From Terriglobia bacterium (GTDB lineage Bacteria > Acidobacteriota > Terriglobia > Bryobacterales > Bryobacteraceae), in the NCBI GenBank assembly GCA_003175985.1, contig PSRJ01000149.1, positions 1 to 37,296 on the forward strand: a DNA stretch of 37,296 nt. Reading direction: 5' to 3'. The position numbers were made by a program, and so were the translations under genes. Shown here piece after piece: positions 30,366 through 37,296 of this stretch (positions are counted from its first letter, which is position 1; each line of letters opens with the position of its first letter). The notes beneath the pieces were generated by a model. The model made no database searches. It was not told the origin of the DNA and was given only the letters and a program-made list of their open reading frames with translations.

Positions 30366-30963
30366 GGTTGAATTTAGAACCGTAAGCGGATTGATGGAGC
30401 GGCTTGGGGAGTGCGCTCATTTTTTGTTCTTCGGGTGCGACCGCCAGCCGCGGCCCGGGATACCGGATCAGATCCCAGCCGGCGAAGTTCTTGTTGCCGC
30501 CGTAGTACGGATCGCTGAACATGCCTTCCAGGGTGAGGCGCCGCACGCGCGCAAAGAACGCACGCGGATTGGTGAAGCCGGTGGCCCGGCCCTCATCGAT
30601 CTCGGTAAGCACGGCATCCTTCTGATCGGGTGTCAATTGCGGGAAGGGCATGCCATGTTGTGTACGCGCAAACGCGTCCACGGCCGCCAGACCTTCAGCG
30701 AGCGTGGCTTTCTCGCCGGCTAAGGCATCTGCCAATGCGAGGTCAATGTAGTTCGCGGCGCCGCAGGCGAGGGCGCCCGGCCCAAGCTCGTCCGCGGGCA
30801 CCAGCCGGTCTACGAAGGCGTCCAAAATCTGCCGTTCCGTGGTGGAGAGCGCGGTGCTCGGAGCTTGAGCCGCCGCCGTGAGCGCGGCCACTGGGACGAG
30901 CGTCGCGCTCGCCAACACCGTGCGCCGCGAGAGCTGCGGAGCGTCCTGATCGTCTGGCTGCAT
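30355..30963 (-). CDS. Gluconate 2-dehydrogenase subunit 3-like protein (Tat signal)
   Basis: About 202 residues from this ATG. The Tat signal is clear: 'LSRRTVLASATLVPVAALTA' with the twin arginines at about residues 13-14, then A-x-A. The body ('TTERQILDAFVDRLVPADEL', 'ARVRRLTLEGMFSDPYYGGN', 'GWDLIRYPGP') is the gluconate_2-dh3 family, the small subunit that escorts GMC flavoproteins through the Tat pathway. Its start is 80 bases from the divergent TonB-dependent receptor gene. No cytochrome c subunit is found in the window; the electron acceptor must be encoded elsewhere. Confidence 0.93.
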   Translation of the reverse strand: MQPDDQDAPQLSRRTVLASATLVPVAALTAAAQAPSTALSTTERQILDAFVDRLVPADELGPGALACGAANYIDLALADALAGEKATLAEGLAAVDAFARTQHGMPFPQLTPDQKDAVLTEIDEGRATGFTNPRAFFARVRRLTLEGMFSDPYYGGNKNFAGWDLIRYPGPRLAVAPEEQKMSALPKPLHQSAYGSKFNHGH

Positions 30964-30982
30964 GGCCGCTAGTCTAGTGGAT

Positions 30983-31011
30983 TTGACAAAGCCCCGCAAC
31001 CCGCATATACT
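30983..31011 (+). promoter_or_regulatory. Consensus sigma-70 promoter of the TonB-dependent receptor gene
   Basis: TTGACA (30983-30988), a 17-base spacer, and TATACT (31006-31011): six of six at -35 and five of six at -10 with ideal spacing. The start would be near 31018, leaving a leader of about 26 bases that contains the GAGGGGG ribosome site before the GTG at 31044. It is the strongest promoter in the window. Confidence 0.8.
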
Positions 31012-31043
31012 CCCCTTCAATCGCAAACAAGAGGGGGCTTTTC

Positions 31044-34000
31044 GTGCGAGTCGTACAGACTTTCGTTCTCACGATCCTGTTTGTCTCTACAACCTGGGCG
31101 CAAGCCATCTCTACGGCGCAGATCACGGGCACGGTGCAGGATTCGAGCGGCCTTGCCGTTCCCGGCGCGGACGTGAAGGCCACTCAGACTGCCACAGGTT
31201 TAGTCCGCAGCGCTGTGACCGGCGCCGATGGCGTCTATGTGCTGACCAATCTTCCGGTTGGACCTTACCAACTGGAAGTCACGAAAGAAGGCTTCAGTAA
31301 ATATGTTCAATCGGGCATCGTCCTGCAGGTCGGCAGCAATCCGGCCGTCGACGTCTCGCTGAAAGTCGGCGCAGTCAGCGAGCAAGTGCAGGTGGAAGCG
31401 AACGCGAACCTCGTGGAGACTCGCAACTCGGGCGTCGGCCAGGTCATCGACAACCAGCGGGTGGTGGAACTGCCTCTCAACGGACGCCAAGCCACCGATC
31501 TCATCTTTCTTACCGGTATGGCGACGCAAGTCAACGGAGCGGGGCTAAACTCCGGCGTGCGCAACTATCCTACCGTGGATATCTCGGTAGCCGGCGGACT
31601 CTCCAACGGCCTGGCCTACGCGCTGGATGGCGCGAGCCACAACGATCCGTATAACAATCTGAATCTCCCGCTCCCCTTTCCCGATGCTCTCCAGGAATTC
31701 AAAGTCGAAACCAGCGCTCTGCCCGCGCAATATGGCCATCACTCTTCGGCTGCCGTCAATGGCGTGACCAAGTCGGGAACGAACGACTTTCACGGCGATG
31801 TTTTCGAATTCCTGCGCAACGGCGCCGTGAACGCCCGGAATGCCTTTGCGACCGCTGTCGATTCGCTCAAACGCAATCAGTTCGGAGGGACGCTGGGCGG
31901 ACGCATCAAGCGGGATAAGCTTTTCTTCTTTGCCGGGCAGCAGACCACCATACAACGCACAGCTCCGGCGCTCAATGTGGCCTTCGTTCCCACGGCTCAG
32001 ATGCTCGCGGGAGATTTCACCGGAATCACCGCGCCCGCATGCAATACCGCCGGCCGCCAGATCAACCTGGCCGCGCCCTTCAGCGGCAACCGCATCTCAC
32101 CCACGTTATTCTCCGCGCCGGCCCTCAATATCGTCACTTACAAGGGCTTTCCCACAACCACCGACCCATGCGGCCAATTTCAATTCGGGCGCAGGACCAA
32201 CAGTAACGATTACAATTCGCTGGCGCGCATCGATTACCAATGGAGCTCGAAGCATTCGCTGTTCGGACGTTACACGCAGGCCCGCTTCGTGCAGCCTTCC
32301 GACTACGACGCGGGCAACCTGCTGGCCGCTTCCACGGCCAATTTGGATTTCCAGGTTCAATCACTCGTGATCGGCGACACGTACCTGATCGGCGCCGGAA
32401 CAGTCAGCAGTTTCCGCGCGACAGGCCTGCGATCGGCGGTTCCGAAAGTGAACCCCAATATATTCTCACCGACGGACGTGGGGATTCATATCTGGAACGG
32501 CGTTCCCGGACTCGTGAGGGTGGCGATCACGAATGGTTTCAACCTGGCTTCCAACAACGAAACGCCCAGCACGTACGACACGACCGGATATCAGCTCTCC
32601 GAAGACGTGAGCCTGGTGCGGGGATCCCATCAGATTGGAATTGGGGCCGATTGGGTGCATTCGTGGCTGAACGCCTCTTCCGGACTCAATGCTTCCGGCC
32701 CGTTCACGTTCAACGGACAGGTCACTGGGCTGGGCCTGGCGGATTTTCTGGTCGGTAAACCTTCGGCATTCACTCAGGCGACCACCACGCTCGCATATAC
32801 ACGGATGAATTACGTTGGATTCTACGTGCAGGATGCCTGGAAAGCTACTGCGAGATTGACGATCAATGCCGGGGTACGTTGGGACCCGTATCTGCCGCTC
32901 TACACGAAATACGGATGGACCGCGCACTTCGATCCCACCTTGTTTGCACAGGGCGTGAAGAGCACGGTCTACAGCAAAGCTCCCGCCGGATTGATTTTCC
33001 CCGGGGATGCAGGCTATCCGGGGAAAGGTGTGGCCGATCACAGGTTGAATAATTTCGCGCCGCGCCTCGCGCTGGCATGGGACCCCAAAGGCGATGGGCG
33101 CACTTCTATCCGGGCAGCTTATGGAATCTTTTATGACCTGCCGGCGCACAACAACTACATCGGATTCGCGCAGAGCCCACCGTTTGGAAACCAAACTACC
33201 GTGAATTTCCCGGTGAGCTTTGCCGACCCATGGCAAGGCATCCCCGGCGGCAACCCTTATCCGCTGGCCCTCAGCAAGGATTCTCCCTTCATCAACTTCG
33301 GATCCTACGAGAATTTCCCTTTGCAGCCCAAGACAACCAACTCGCAACAGTGGAATCTCAGCATCCAACGCCAGTTGGGTGCGAACTGGCTGGTGGCCGC
33401 GAATTACGTAGGCAGCCACATTGTGCACCTGTGGGGCGGTAACCAGGCCAACCCCGGCGTTTTCATTCCTGGGACCTGCGGCAGCGCGGCCTGTTCCACC
33501 ACGGCGAACGTGAACCAGCGCCGCGTGCTGTATCTGCAGAATGCCGCTCAGGGCATCTATTACGGCAGCATCTCGCAGTTGGATGACGGAGGAACATCCT
33601 CGTACAACGGTTTGCTGCTTTCCGTGCAGCGGCGTGCCGCGAAAGGGCTGACCGTACTTGCCAGCTACAACTGGTCGCACTGCATCAGCGATCTGCACAA
33701 TCCGGAGCTGGCGGTTGCGGGCTCGAATTTTATGGTCCCGTTCAATCGCCGGCTTGACCGCGCCAATTGCCCCCTGGGCGACCGGCGGCAGGTGTTCAAT
33801 CTCTCGGGCGTGTACACGACGCCCCGGTTTTCCGGGACAACTCTGCGGATGTTTGCCAGCGACTGGCAGGTCTCCACCATCGTGCGGTTGCAGACCGGCC
33901 CCTATGTCACGGTGACCAGCGGCATCGATCAGGCGCTGACCGGACAGACCGCGCTGGAACGGCCCAATCAGCTATTGGCCGATCCCTTTACAACCGGCAA

Positions 34001-34352
34001 ACCCTACGACCATTACCTCAACATCCTGGCGTTTGGGCAGCCGGCTCTCGGCACTTATGGCAATCTCGGCGCGAACAACATTCCGGCGCCCGGGTTGATC
34101 CAAGTGGATATGGGCCTGACGCGTACATTCCGCATTGCCGAAACCAAGAGCCTGCAACTCCGTTTTGAGGCATTCAATCTTCCGAATCATTTGAACCCGG
34201 GGCCGCCGAATGGGCTCTCCGGATCGGGCACCGCGGCCGGCTCGGCAGGATTCATAACCACTACGGTGGCGCTCAACAATCCAAACTTCGGCCGCATCCT
34301 TTCGGCCGGTGATCCGCGAATTCTCCAGGTCGCGCTGAAGTTTGTTTTTTAG
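31044..34352 (+). CDS. Oar-type TonB-dependent receptor with carboxypeptidase-regulatory domain
   Basis: 1102 residues. A signal peptide (about 1-21, ending 'STTWAQA') precedes a carboxypeptidase-regulatory-like beta domain (about 24-110, 'ITGTVQDSSGLAVPGADVKA', 'GVYVLTNLPVGPYQLEVTKE'). A plug domain (about 115-235, 'VVELPLNGRQATDL', 'SALPAQYGHHSSAAVNGVTK') and a long beta-barrel follow, ending in the aromatic terminus 'LQVALKFVF' recognised by the Bam complex. The architecture is the 'TonB-dependent receptor, Oar-like' class hugely expanded in Solibacter-type acidobacteria. It imports a large substrate, likely a glycan given its neighbours, across the outer membrane. The GTG start has a strong GAGGGGG ribosome site. 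No SusD-like partner is present. Confidence 0.95.
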   Translation: MRVVQTFVLTILFVSTTWAQAISTAQITGTVQDSSGLAVPGADVKATQTATGLVRSAVTGADGVYVLTNLPVGPYQLEVTKEGFSKYVQSGIVLQVGSNPAVDVSLKVGAVSEQVQVEANANLVETRNSGVGQVIDNQRVVELPLNGRQATDLIFLTGMATQVNGAGLNSGVRNYPTVDISVAGGLSNGLAYALDGASHNDPYNNLNLPLPFPDALQEFKVETSALPAQYGHHSSAAVNGVTKSGTNDFHGDVFEFLRNGAVNARNAFATAVDSLKRNQFGGTLGGRIKRDKLFFFAGQQTTIQRTAPALNVAFVPTAQMLAGDFTGITAPACNTAGRQINLAAPFSGNRISPTLFSAPALNIVTYKGFPTTTDPCGQFQFGRRTNSNDYNSLARIDYQWSSKHSLFGRYTQARFVQPSDYDAGNLLAASTANLDFQVQSLVIGDTYLIGAGTVSSFRATGLRSAVPKVNPNIFSPTDVGIHIWNGVPGLVRVAITNGFNLASNNETPSTYDTTGYQLSEDVSLVRGSHQIGIGADWVHSWLNASSGLNASGPFTFNGQVTGLGLADFLVGKPSAFTQATTTLAYTRMNYVGFYVQDAWKATARLTINAGVRWDPYLPLYTKYGWTAHFDPTLFAQGVKSTVYSKAPAGLIFPGDAGYPGKGVADHRLNNFAPRLALAWDPKGDGRTSIRAAYGIFYDLPAHNNYIGFAQSPPFGNQTTVNFPVSFADPWQGIPGGNPYPLALSKDSPFINFGSYENFPLQPKTTNSQQWNLSIQRQLGANWLVAANYVGSHIVHLWGGNQANPGVFIPGTCGSAACSTTANVNQRRVLYLQNAAQGIYYGSISQLDDGGTSSYNGLLLSVQRRAAKGLTVLASYNWSHCISDLHNPELAVAGSNFMVPFNRRLDRANCPLGDRRQVFNLSGVYTTPRFSGTTLRMFASDWQVSTIVRLQTGPYVTVTSGIDQALTGQTALERPNQLLADPFTTGKPYDHYLNILAFGQPALGTYGNLGANNIPAPGLIQVDMGLTRTFRIAETKSLQLRFEAFNLPNHLNPGPPNGLSGSGTAAGSAGFITTTVALNNPNFGRILSAGDPRILQVALKFVF

Positions 34353-34361
34353 CTCAAATCC

Positions 34362-34904
34362 CTATTCCGCTTCAATCGGTTCCTCGGGCGGCTCAAACGA
34401 ATCCAGCAGCTCGGGATTATTGGAGAAACGCTTCAGCACACGCACAACTTCGCCGGCGCGGAAGCCCGCGCGCAGGAGCCGCCGGTAGGCAGCCGCCATA
34501 TCCTTGTCTTCGCGGAACAATCCTTCGCGCGGCGCCAGCCGGTATTTGCGGCGCACCCACTCCTCGATGAGCGCCTCTTCGTTCACATCTTGATAAACCT
34601 GGCGCACCGTGTGCTCCGCGAGCGAAGGCGCGACGCGGCGCTGCCGCAGGTCCCGGACCACGCGCGTGCGGCCGAGCCGTTCGTTGGCCAGGCGCGCGGC
34701 GGCAAAATTCTCCGCAAAACGCCGGTCATCCAGATAGCCGCGGTCTTTCAGACGCCCCAGCACTTCTTCCACGGCGGCGACCCGCTCCGCACGGCGGCGC
34801 AGTTTCTCCCGCAATTCGCCGGCGGAGTGCGCGCGCCCGCCCAGCACCTTGAGTGCGTAGGACCACAGTGCCTCATCATCCAAACGGCGCGCTTTACGTT
34901 CCAT
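34362..34904 (-). CDS. recX: Regulatory protein RecX
   Basis: About 180 residues from 'MERKARRLDDEALWSYALKV'. It has the three-helix repeats of RecX: 'LGGRAHSAGELREKLRRRA', 'VLGRLKDRGYLDDRRFAENF' (the most conserved part) and 'DKDMAAAYRRLLRAGFRAGE'. RecX binds RecA filaments and limits recombinase and SOS activity. recA is not next to it here, unlike in many bacteria. The longer frame upstream is not needed. It converges on the receptor gene with nine bases between the stops. C-terminus is acidic ('EPPEEPIEAE'). Confidence 0.92.
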   Translation of the reverse strand: MERKARRLDDEALWSYALKVLGGRAHSAGELREKLRRRAERVAAVEEVLGRLKDRGYLDDRRFAENFAAARLANERLGRTRVVRDLRQRRVAPSLAEHTVRQVYQDVNEEALIEEWVRRKYRLAPREGLFREDKDMAAAYRRLLRAGFRAGEVVRVLKRFSNNPELLDSFEPPEEPIEAE

Positions 34905-34928
34905 CGGTTTCAAAATTCTAATGGGGAG

Positions 34929-34934
34929 TATACT
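34929..34934 (+). promoter_or_regulatory. Possible -10 box of the ytxH gene
   Basis: TATACT lies about 70 bases before the ATG at 35002, in an AT-rich patch between recX and ytxH. A poor -35 (TTTCAA, 34908-34913) is at 15 bases, so the call is weak. Confidence 0.3.
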
Positions 34935-35001
34935 GAAAAATGGCTGAGCCTGTTGCTTTCCCTGCAAATTGGAAGAACCGGATTACGAGGAGAAAACGAC
35001 T

Positions 35002-35310
35002 ATGGACAAGAACGGACTTTCGAGCTTTCTACTAGGTCTTGGGGTGGGCGTTGGAATCGGGATGTTGCTAGCGCCGAAGTCGGGTCAGGAGACTCGTGAT
35101 TTCATCAAAAACAAGGCGGGCGAAGGAAGCGATTACCTGAAACAGCGCAGCGGGGAGTTCAAACAAACAGCGACGGAATGGGTGGACAAGGGGAAAGAGG
35201 CTTTGGGCCGACAAAAGGACAACCTTGCCGACGCTATGGAAGCCGGCCGTCAGGCCTATCGCGACACGGTGAACCAGCCGAATCCGCCTTCCGAAGGCAT
35301 GGCCCACTAA
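35002..35310 (+). CDS. YtxH-domain membrane protein
   Basis: 102 residues from the ATG preceded by GAGGAG. A glycine-rich hydrophobic N-terminus ('FLLGLGVGVGIGMLLAPKSG') followed by 'QETRDFIKNKAGEGSDYLKQ' is the YtxH family signature: one short helix next to the membrane and then a charged, helical, apolipophorin/LEA-like tail. YtxH proteins are often stress-linked, but their action is unknown. The next gene starts 22 bases later and encodes another single-helix protein with a long amphipathic tail, so the two probably work together. Confidence 0.88.
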   Translation: MDKNGLSSFLLGLGVGVGIGMLLAPKSGQETRDFIKNKAGEGSDYLKQRSGEFKQTATEWVDKGKEALGRQKDNLADAMEAGRQAYRDTVNQPNPPSEGMAH

Positions 35311-35332
35311 GCAGCGTCAGGATATTCGCGAA

Positions 35333-35941
35333 ATGCCGGACGATATCTTTCGGATTGTAGTCGCCGTGGCGGTAGGGCTCGCCTGCATCGCTTTCCTGGT
35401 GCAGGTCGGGGTTGCTATTGGGCTATACCGGGCCGTCCGAAAGATACAGGAAAAGGCCTTCCCGCTGGTTGAGAAAGCCGAAATCGTAGTGGGCAAAGCC
35501 GGCCCCGTCGTGGACAAGATCGGGCCTGTGATTGAAAAGGTCGAACCTGTAATACAGAAAGTCGGGCCGGCCGTAGACCAGGCCACCGCGATTCTGACTA
35601 CGGCCGGCAAAATCCTGGAAGATGTCCGCCCTCGCATTTCCGAGATCGCCACGGAAGCGGCTGCGATCGCGAAGACCGGACGTAAGGAAGTGGAGCATCT
35701 CACGGGTCTTGTGCATGAAGCGGGCGATCGTGCAAAGGATCGCCTGGAACAGATCGACCACTCGGTAGATGCGACTATCGAACAGGTGGAGCAAGCGGGC
35801 GATTCGGTGAAGCGCGCCGTCATGCGGCCCGTGCGCGAAGTCAACGGGATTGCCGCGGGGATTTCCGCGGCCGTCGCGTCCCTCGTCCGGCGGAAATCTT
35901 CGGTAGATACCGCCACGCAGGACGAGGAGATGTTCATTTAG
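35333..35941 (+). CDS. Membrane-anchored heptad-repeat protein (DUF948-like)
   Basis: 202 residues. One N-terminal transmembrane helix (about 7-32, 'IVVAVAVGLACIAFLVQVGV') is followed by a basic stop-transfer (Y-R-x-x-R-K), six 7-residue repeats (41-82) and a further 100 residues of continuous amphipathic helix ('LTGLVHEAGDRAKDRLEQID'). This layout resembles DUF948 / YtxG-type proteins, which are often beside ytxH as ytxGH. It is probably cytoplasmic-facing and elongated. It is co-transcribed with the YtxH gene, and its last eight bases overlap the end of recQ on the other strand. Confidence 0.8.
   Translation: MPDDIFRIVVAVAVGLACIAFLVQVGVAIGLYRAVRKIQEKAFPLVEKAEIVVGKAGPVVDKIGPVIEKVEPVIQKVGPAVDQATAILTTAGKILEDVRPRISEIATEAAAIAKTGRKEVEHLTGLVHEAGDRAKDRLEQIDHSVDATIEQVEQAGDSVKRAVMRPVREVNGIAAGISAAVASLVRRKSSVDTATQDEEMFI
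35453..35578 (+). repeat. Six tandem 21-base units coding a heptad repeat
   Basis: Within the heptad-repeat protein gene six consecutive 7-residue units each begin with lysine: KAFPLVE, KAEIVVG, KAGPVVD, KIGPVIE, KVEPVIQ, KVGPAVD. The pattern K-h-x-P-h-h-x (h hydrophobic) holds in five of the six. DNA copies have diverged, so this is an old repeat kept at protein level. Confidence 0.85.
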
Positions 35942-37296
35942 CAGCCAAGTCCCTGGCTCGCGCCCACGCCACCACTAACCGGATCTGATCGTAGCTGATA
36001 TCCGGCGGTAAAGCTTCGCGCAGTGGCTTCAACCACTGCGAACCGAGGCGCTCGATGACTGCGGCGATTCGTTCATGCGCCTCCGGGCCTACCCACTCAA
36101 CGCCGTATTCCAGCCGCCCCCGCTCGATCAGATCGGCAACCATGTTCACGACGGTGGAAACCTGCCGGCCGCGAATTTGTGCGATCTCGCCGAACGTCTT
36201 GCCTTCCGCCAGAAGCCGAATGGTCTCGTCGGCCGGCGAGATCTGAGCCACTTCGCGAACGGCGGCGCGCGCCCCCTTGGCAAAGGCTTCGAAGGCGCCA
36301 AAGATTTCCGCGCCGTACAGTTCTGCTTTGCGCTCTCCAATGCCGAACACCGTAAGTAGTTCCCGCAGATTGCCCGGCCGCTTGCGGCACAGATCCTCCA
36401 GTGCGGCGTCGCTGAGCACGACGTAAGCGGGCACTTCGGCGCGGCGCGCGGCCACACGACGCCAGTCCTTCATAAATTCGAGCAGTTCGCGCACGGGTGA
36501 AACCGGCGGAGCGGCCGGTTTTGGTTGAACCGCGGGGCGTACTTCTTCCCTGGCAGGCGGGCTCTTGCGCACGGCCAACTCCTTGCTGGGCGGCGCCTTC
36601 AGCCAGGCCGGCAGGTTGCCGCAAACATCGCACATATCGCAGCGCTCCCATTTCGGGACCTGGCCAAAATGATTACAGATCTGCAAGTGGCGGCACCGGG
36701 CGCTCTCGGCGAAGCGGCGCACCGCGTGGTACCTCTGCCAGGCGCGTTCCTTCTCATCGGGATCGTTCAGTTTCTCGATGAAATAAGCGAGCAGCCCGGC
36801 ATCTTTGGGCTGCCATAGCAGCACACAATCCGAGGGCTCTCCATCCCGCCCTGCGCGGCCCGCTTCCTGGTAATACTGTTCGATCGACTTGGGCAGCGAA
36901 GTGTGGATGACTGCCCGGACCGCCGGCTTATTGATCCCCAGACCGAACGCGATGGTCCCGACGAGCACGCGGACCTCGTCATTCGTCCAGCGTTCCTGGT
37001 TGCGTCGCCGCTCGGAAGTCTCCATTTGTCCGTGATAGGGTATCGCCGCAATCCGCCGGTCGGCCAGGAAGTCGACGGTCTGTTCCACGATCGCGATGGT
37101 GGGGGCATAAACAATGACGCTCTGGCCGGCGTAGGCCCGCAAAGCCGTCAGAAGCAGGCGGGAATGATTGTCCTTGGCGCATTCCTGCACGACATATCGT
37201 AAATTCGACCGGTGAAAGCTGGCGATATATTTGTGCGGCTCGCGAAGCTGCAGTTGTTGCAGGATGTCGTGCCGAACGCGCCGCGTGGCGCTGGCC
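35934..37296 (-). CDS. recQ: ATP-dependent DNA helicase RecQ (partial, N-terminus beyond the right edge)
   Basis: About 454 C-terminal residues; the frame is open to the edge and begins 'ASATRRVRHDILQQLQL' then 'REPHKYIASFHRSNLRY', so the ATP-binding domain 1 lies outside. Domain 2 shows 'IPYHGQMETSERRRNQERW', 'VLVGTIAFGLGINKPAVRAV' and 'QYYQEAGRAGRDGEPSDCVL' (motif VI). The zinc module follows with cysteines in 'CRHLQICNHFG' and 'CDMCDVCG'. In place of the RQC winged helix there is only a proline/alanine-rich linker, then an HRDC domain ('LEFMKDWRRVAARRAEVPAY') and a C-terminal helix-turn-helix unit ('TIRLLAEGKTFGEIAQIRG'). The enzyme unwinds recombination and repair intermediates. Confidence 0.95.
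   Translation of the reverse strand, partial: ASATRRVRHDILQQLQLREPHKYIASFHRSNLRYVVQECAKDNHSRLLLTALRAYAGQSVIVYAPTIAIVEQTVDFLADRRIAAIPYHGQMETSERRRNQERWTNDEVRVLVGTIAFGLGINKPAVRAVIHTSLPKSIEQYYQEAGRAGRDGEPSDCVLLWQPKDAGLLAYFIEKLNDPDEKERAWQRYHAVRRFAESARCRHLQICNHFGQVPKWERCDMCDVCGNLPAWLKAPPSKELAVRKSPPAREEVRPAVQPKPAAPPVSPVRELLEFMKDWRRVAARRAEVPAYVVLSDAALEDLCRKRPGNLRELLTVFGIGERKAELYGAEIFGAFEAFAKGARAAVREVAQISPADETIRLLAEGKTFGEIAQIRGRQVSTVVNMVADLIERGRLEYGVEWVGPEAHERIAAVIERLGSQWLKPLREALPPDISYDQIRLVVAWARARDLAAK

Noticed and set aside
29028..30371. Long plus-strand open frame (447 codons) opposite the GMC gene
   Set aside because: It mirrors the codon structure of the GMC oxidoreductase on the other strand, has an Arg/Ala/His-biased composition and no recognisable domain.
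32466..33698. Minus-strand open frame (410 codons) inside the TonB-dependent receptor gene
   Set aside because: The receptor's domains cover the whole interval on the plus strand; the antisense product has no family features.
37188..37190. GTG at 37190 as the start of recQ
   Set aside because: The frame upstream of it, to the window edge, still encodes conserved RecQ sequence, so the gene is cut by the edge rather than short.
1..37296. tRNA, rRNA, riboswitch or CRISPR features
   Set aside because: I read the gaps on both strands and saw no cloverleaf with a T-loop, no regularly spaced repeats and no riboswitch core; this is a by-eye judgement.

Overview
The window (37,296 bases, GC-rich) looks like a chromosomal segment of an acidobacterium close to Bryobacterales / Candidatus Solibacter. 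The main clues are: an Oar-type TonB-dependent receptor with an N-terminal carboxypeptidase-regulatory domain; a GMC oxidoreductase paired with a Tat-exported gluconate 2-dehydrogenase subunit 3; a secreted protein carrying the 'LYAGP...GLDQINV' pattern of the Solibacter-type domain (I believe TIGR03437); a YtxH protein; and many GTG/TTG starts. I placed the taxon by eye, not by search. I found no rRNA, tRNA, CRISPR array, insertion sequence or phage module. No gene-free stretch exceeds about 150 bases.

Left part (1-3711). A minus-strand run thpR-plsY-gpsA-ECF sigma factor-anti-sigma factor (cut by the edge) is divergent from a 3-methyladenine DNA glycosylase.

Core of interest (3732-11180). 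A consensus-like ECF promoter (TGAAAC-N16-CGTCTAA) precedes a compact six-gene operon: an FhaA-like FHA protein, a 32-residue one-helix membrane protein, a PP2C phosphatase, a Ser/Thr kinase with a membrane helix and a helical-repeat C-terminal half, a single-chain fusion of a SEDS (RodA/FtsW) glycosyltransferase with a class B penicillin-binding protein, and a second FHA protein. The gene set is that of the mycobacterial fhaA-fhaB-pstP-rodA-pbpA-pknA-pknB locus, but rearranged, fused and carrying a different putative sensor. A near-perfect 21-bp inverted repeat follows it.

Middle (11302-18293). After a secreted Solibacter-type protein comes a six-gene minus-strand operon: DinB-like protein, MazG, GNAT acyltransferase, NSAR/OSBS-type enolase-superfamily enzyme, MFS transporter and SDR. 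Its pairing of GNAT and NSAR suggests N-acyl amino-acid racemisation rather than, or besides, menaquinone synthesis.

Right-centre (18336-27280). trmFO-xerC; a small gene with an apparently near-leaderless promoter; a MATE exporter; a phosphohexomutase; an exported methyltransferase; a DUF6496-like basic protein; a HAD phosphatase; and a run of coiled-coil protein, SDR and alpha/beta hydrolase.

Right part (27433-37296). An exported aldose 1-epimerase, the GMC / subunit-3 dehydrogenase pair and, divergent from a textbook sigma-70 promoter, the Oar-type receptor together read as a sugar capture and periplasmic oxidation module. Then follow recX, ytxH, a membrane-anchored heptad-repeat protein, and a RecQ helicase that runs off the right edge and appears to lack the usual winged-helix domain.
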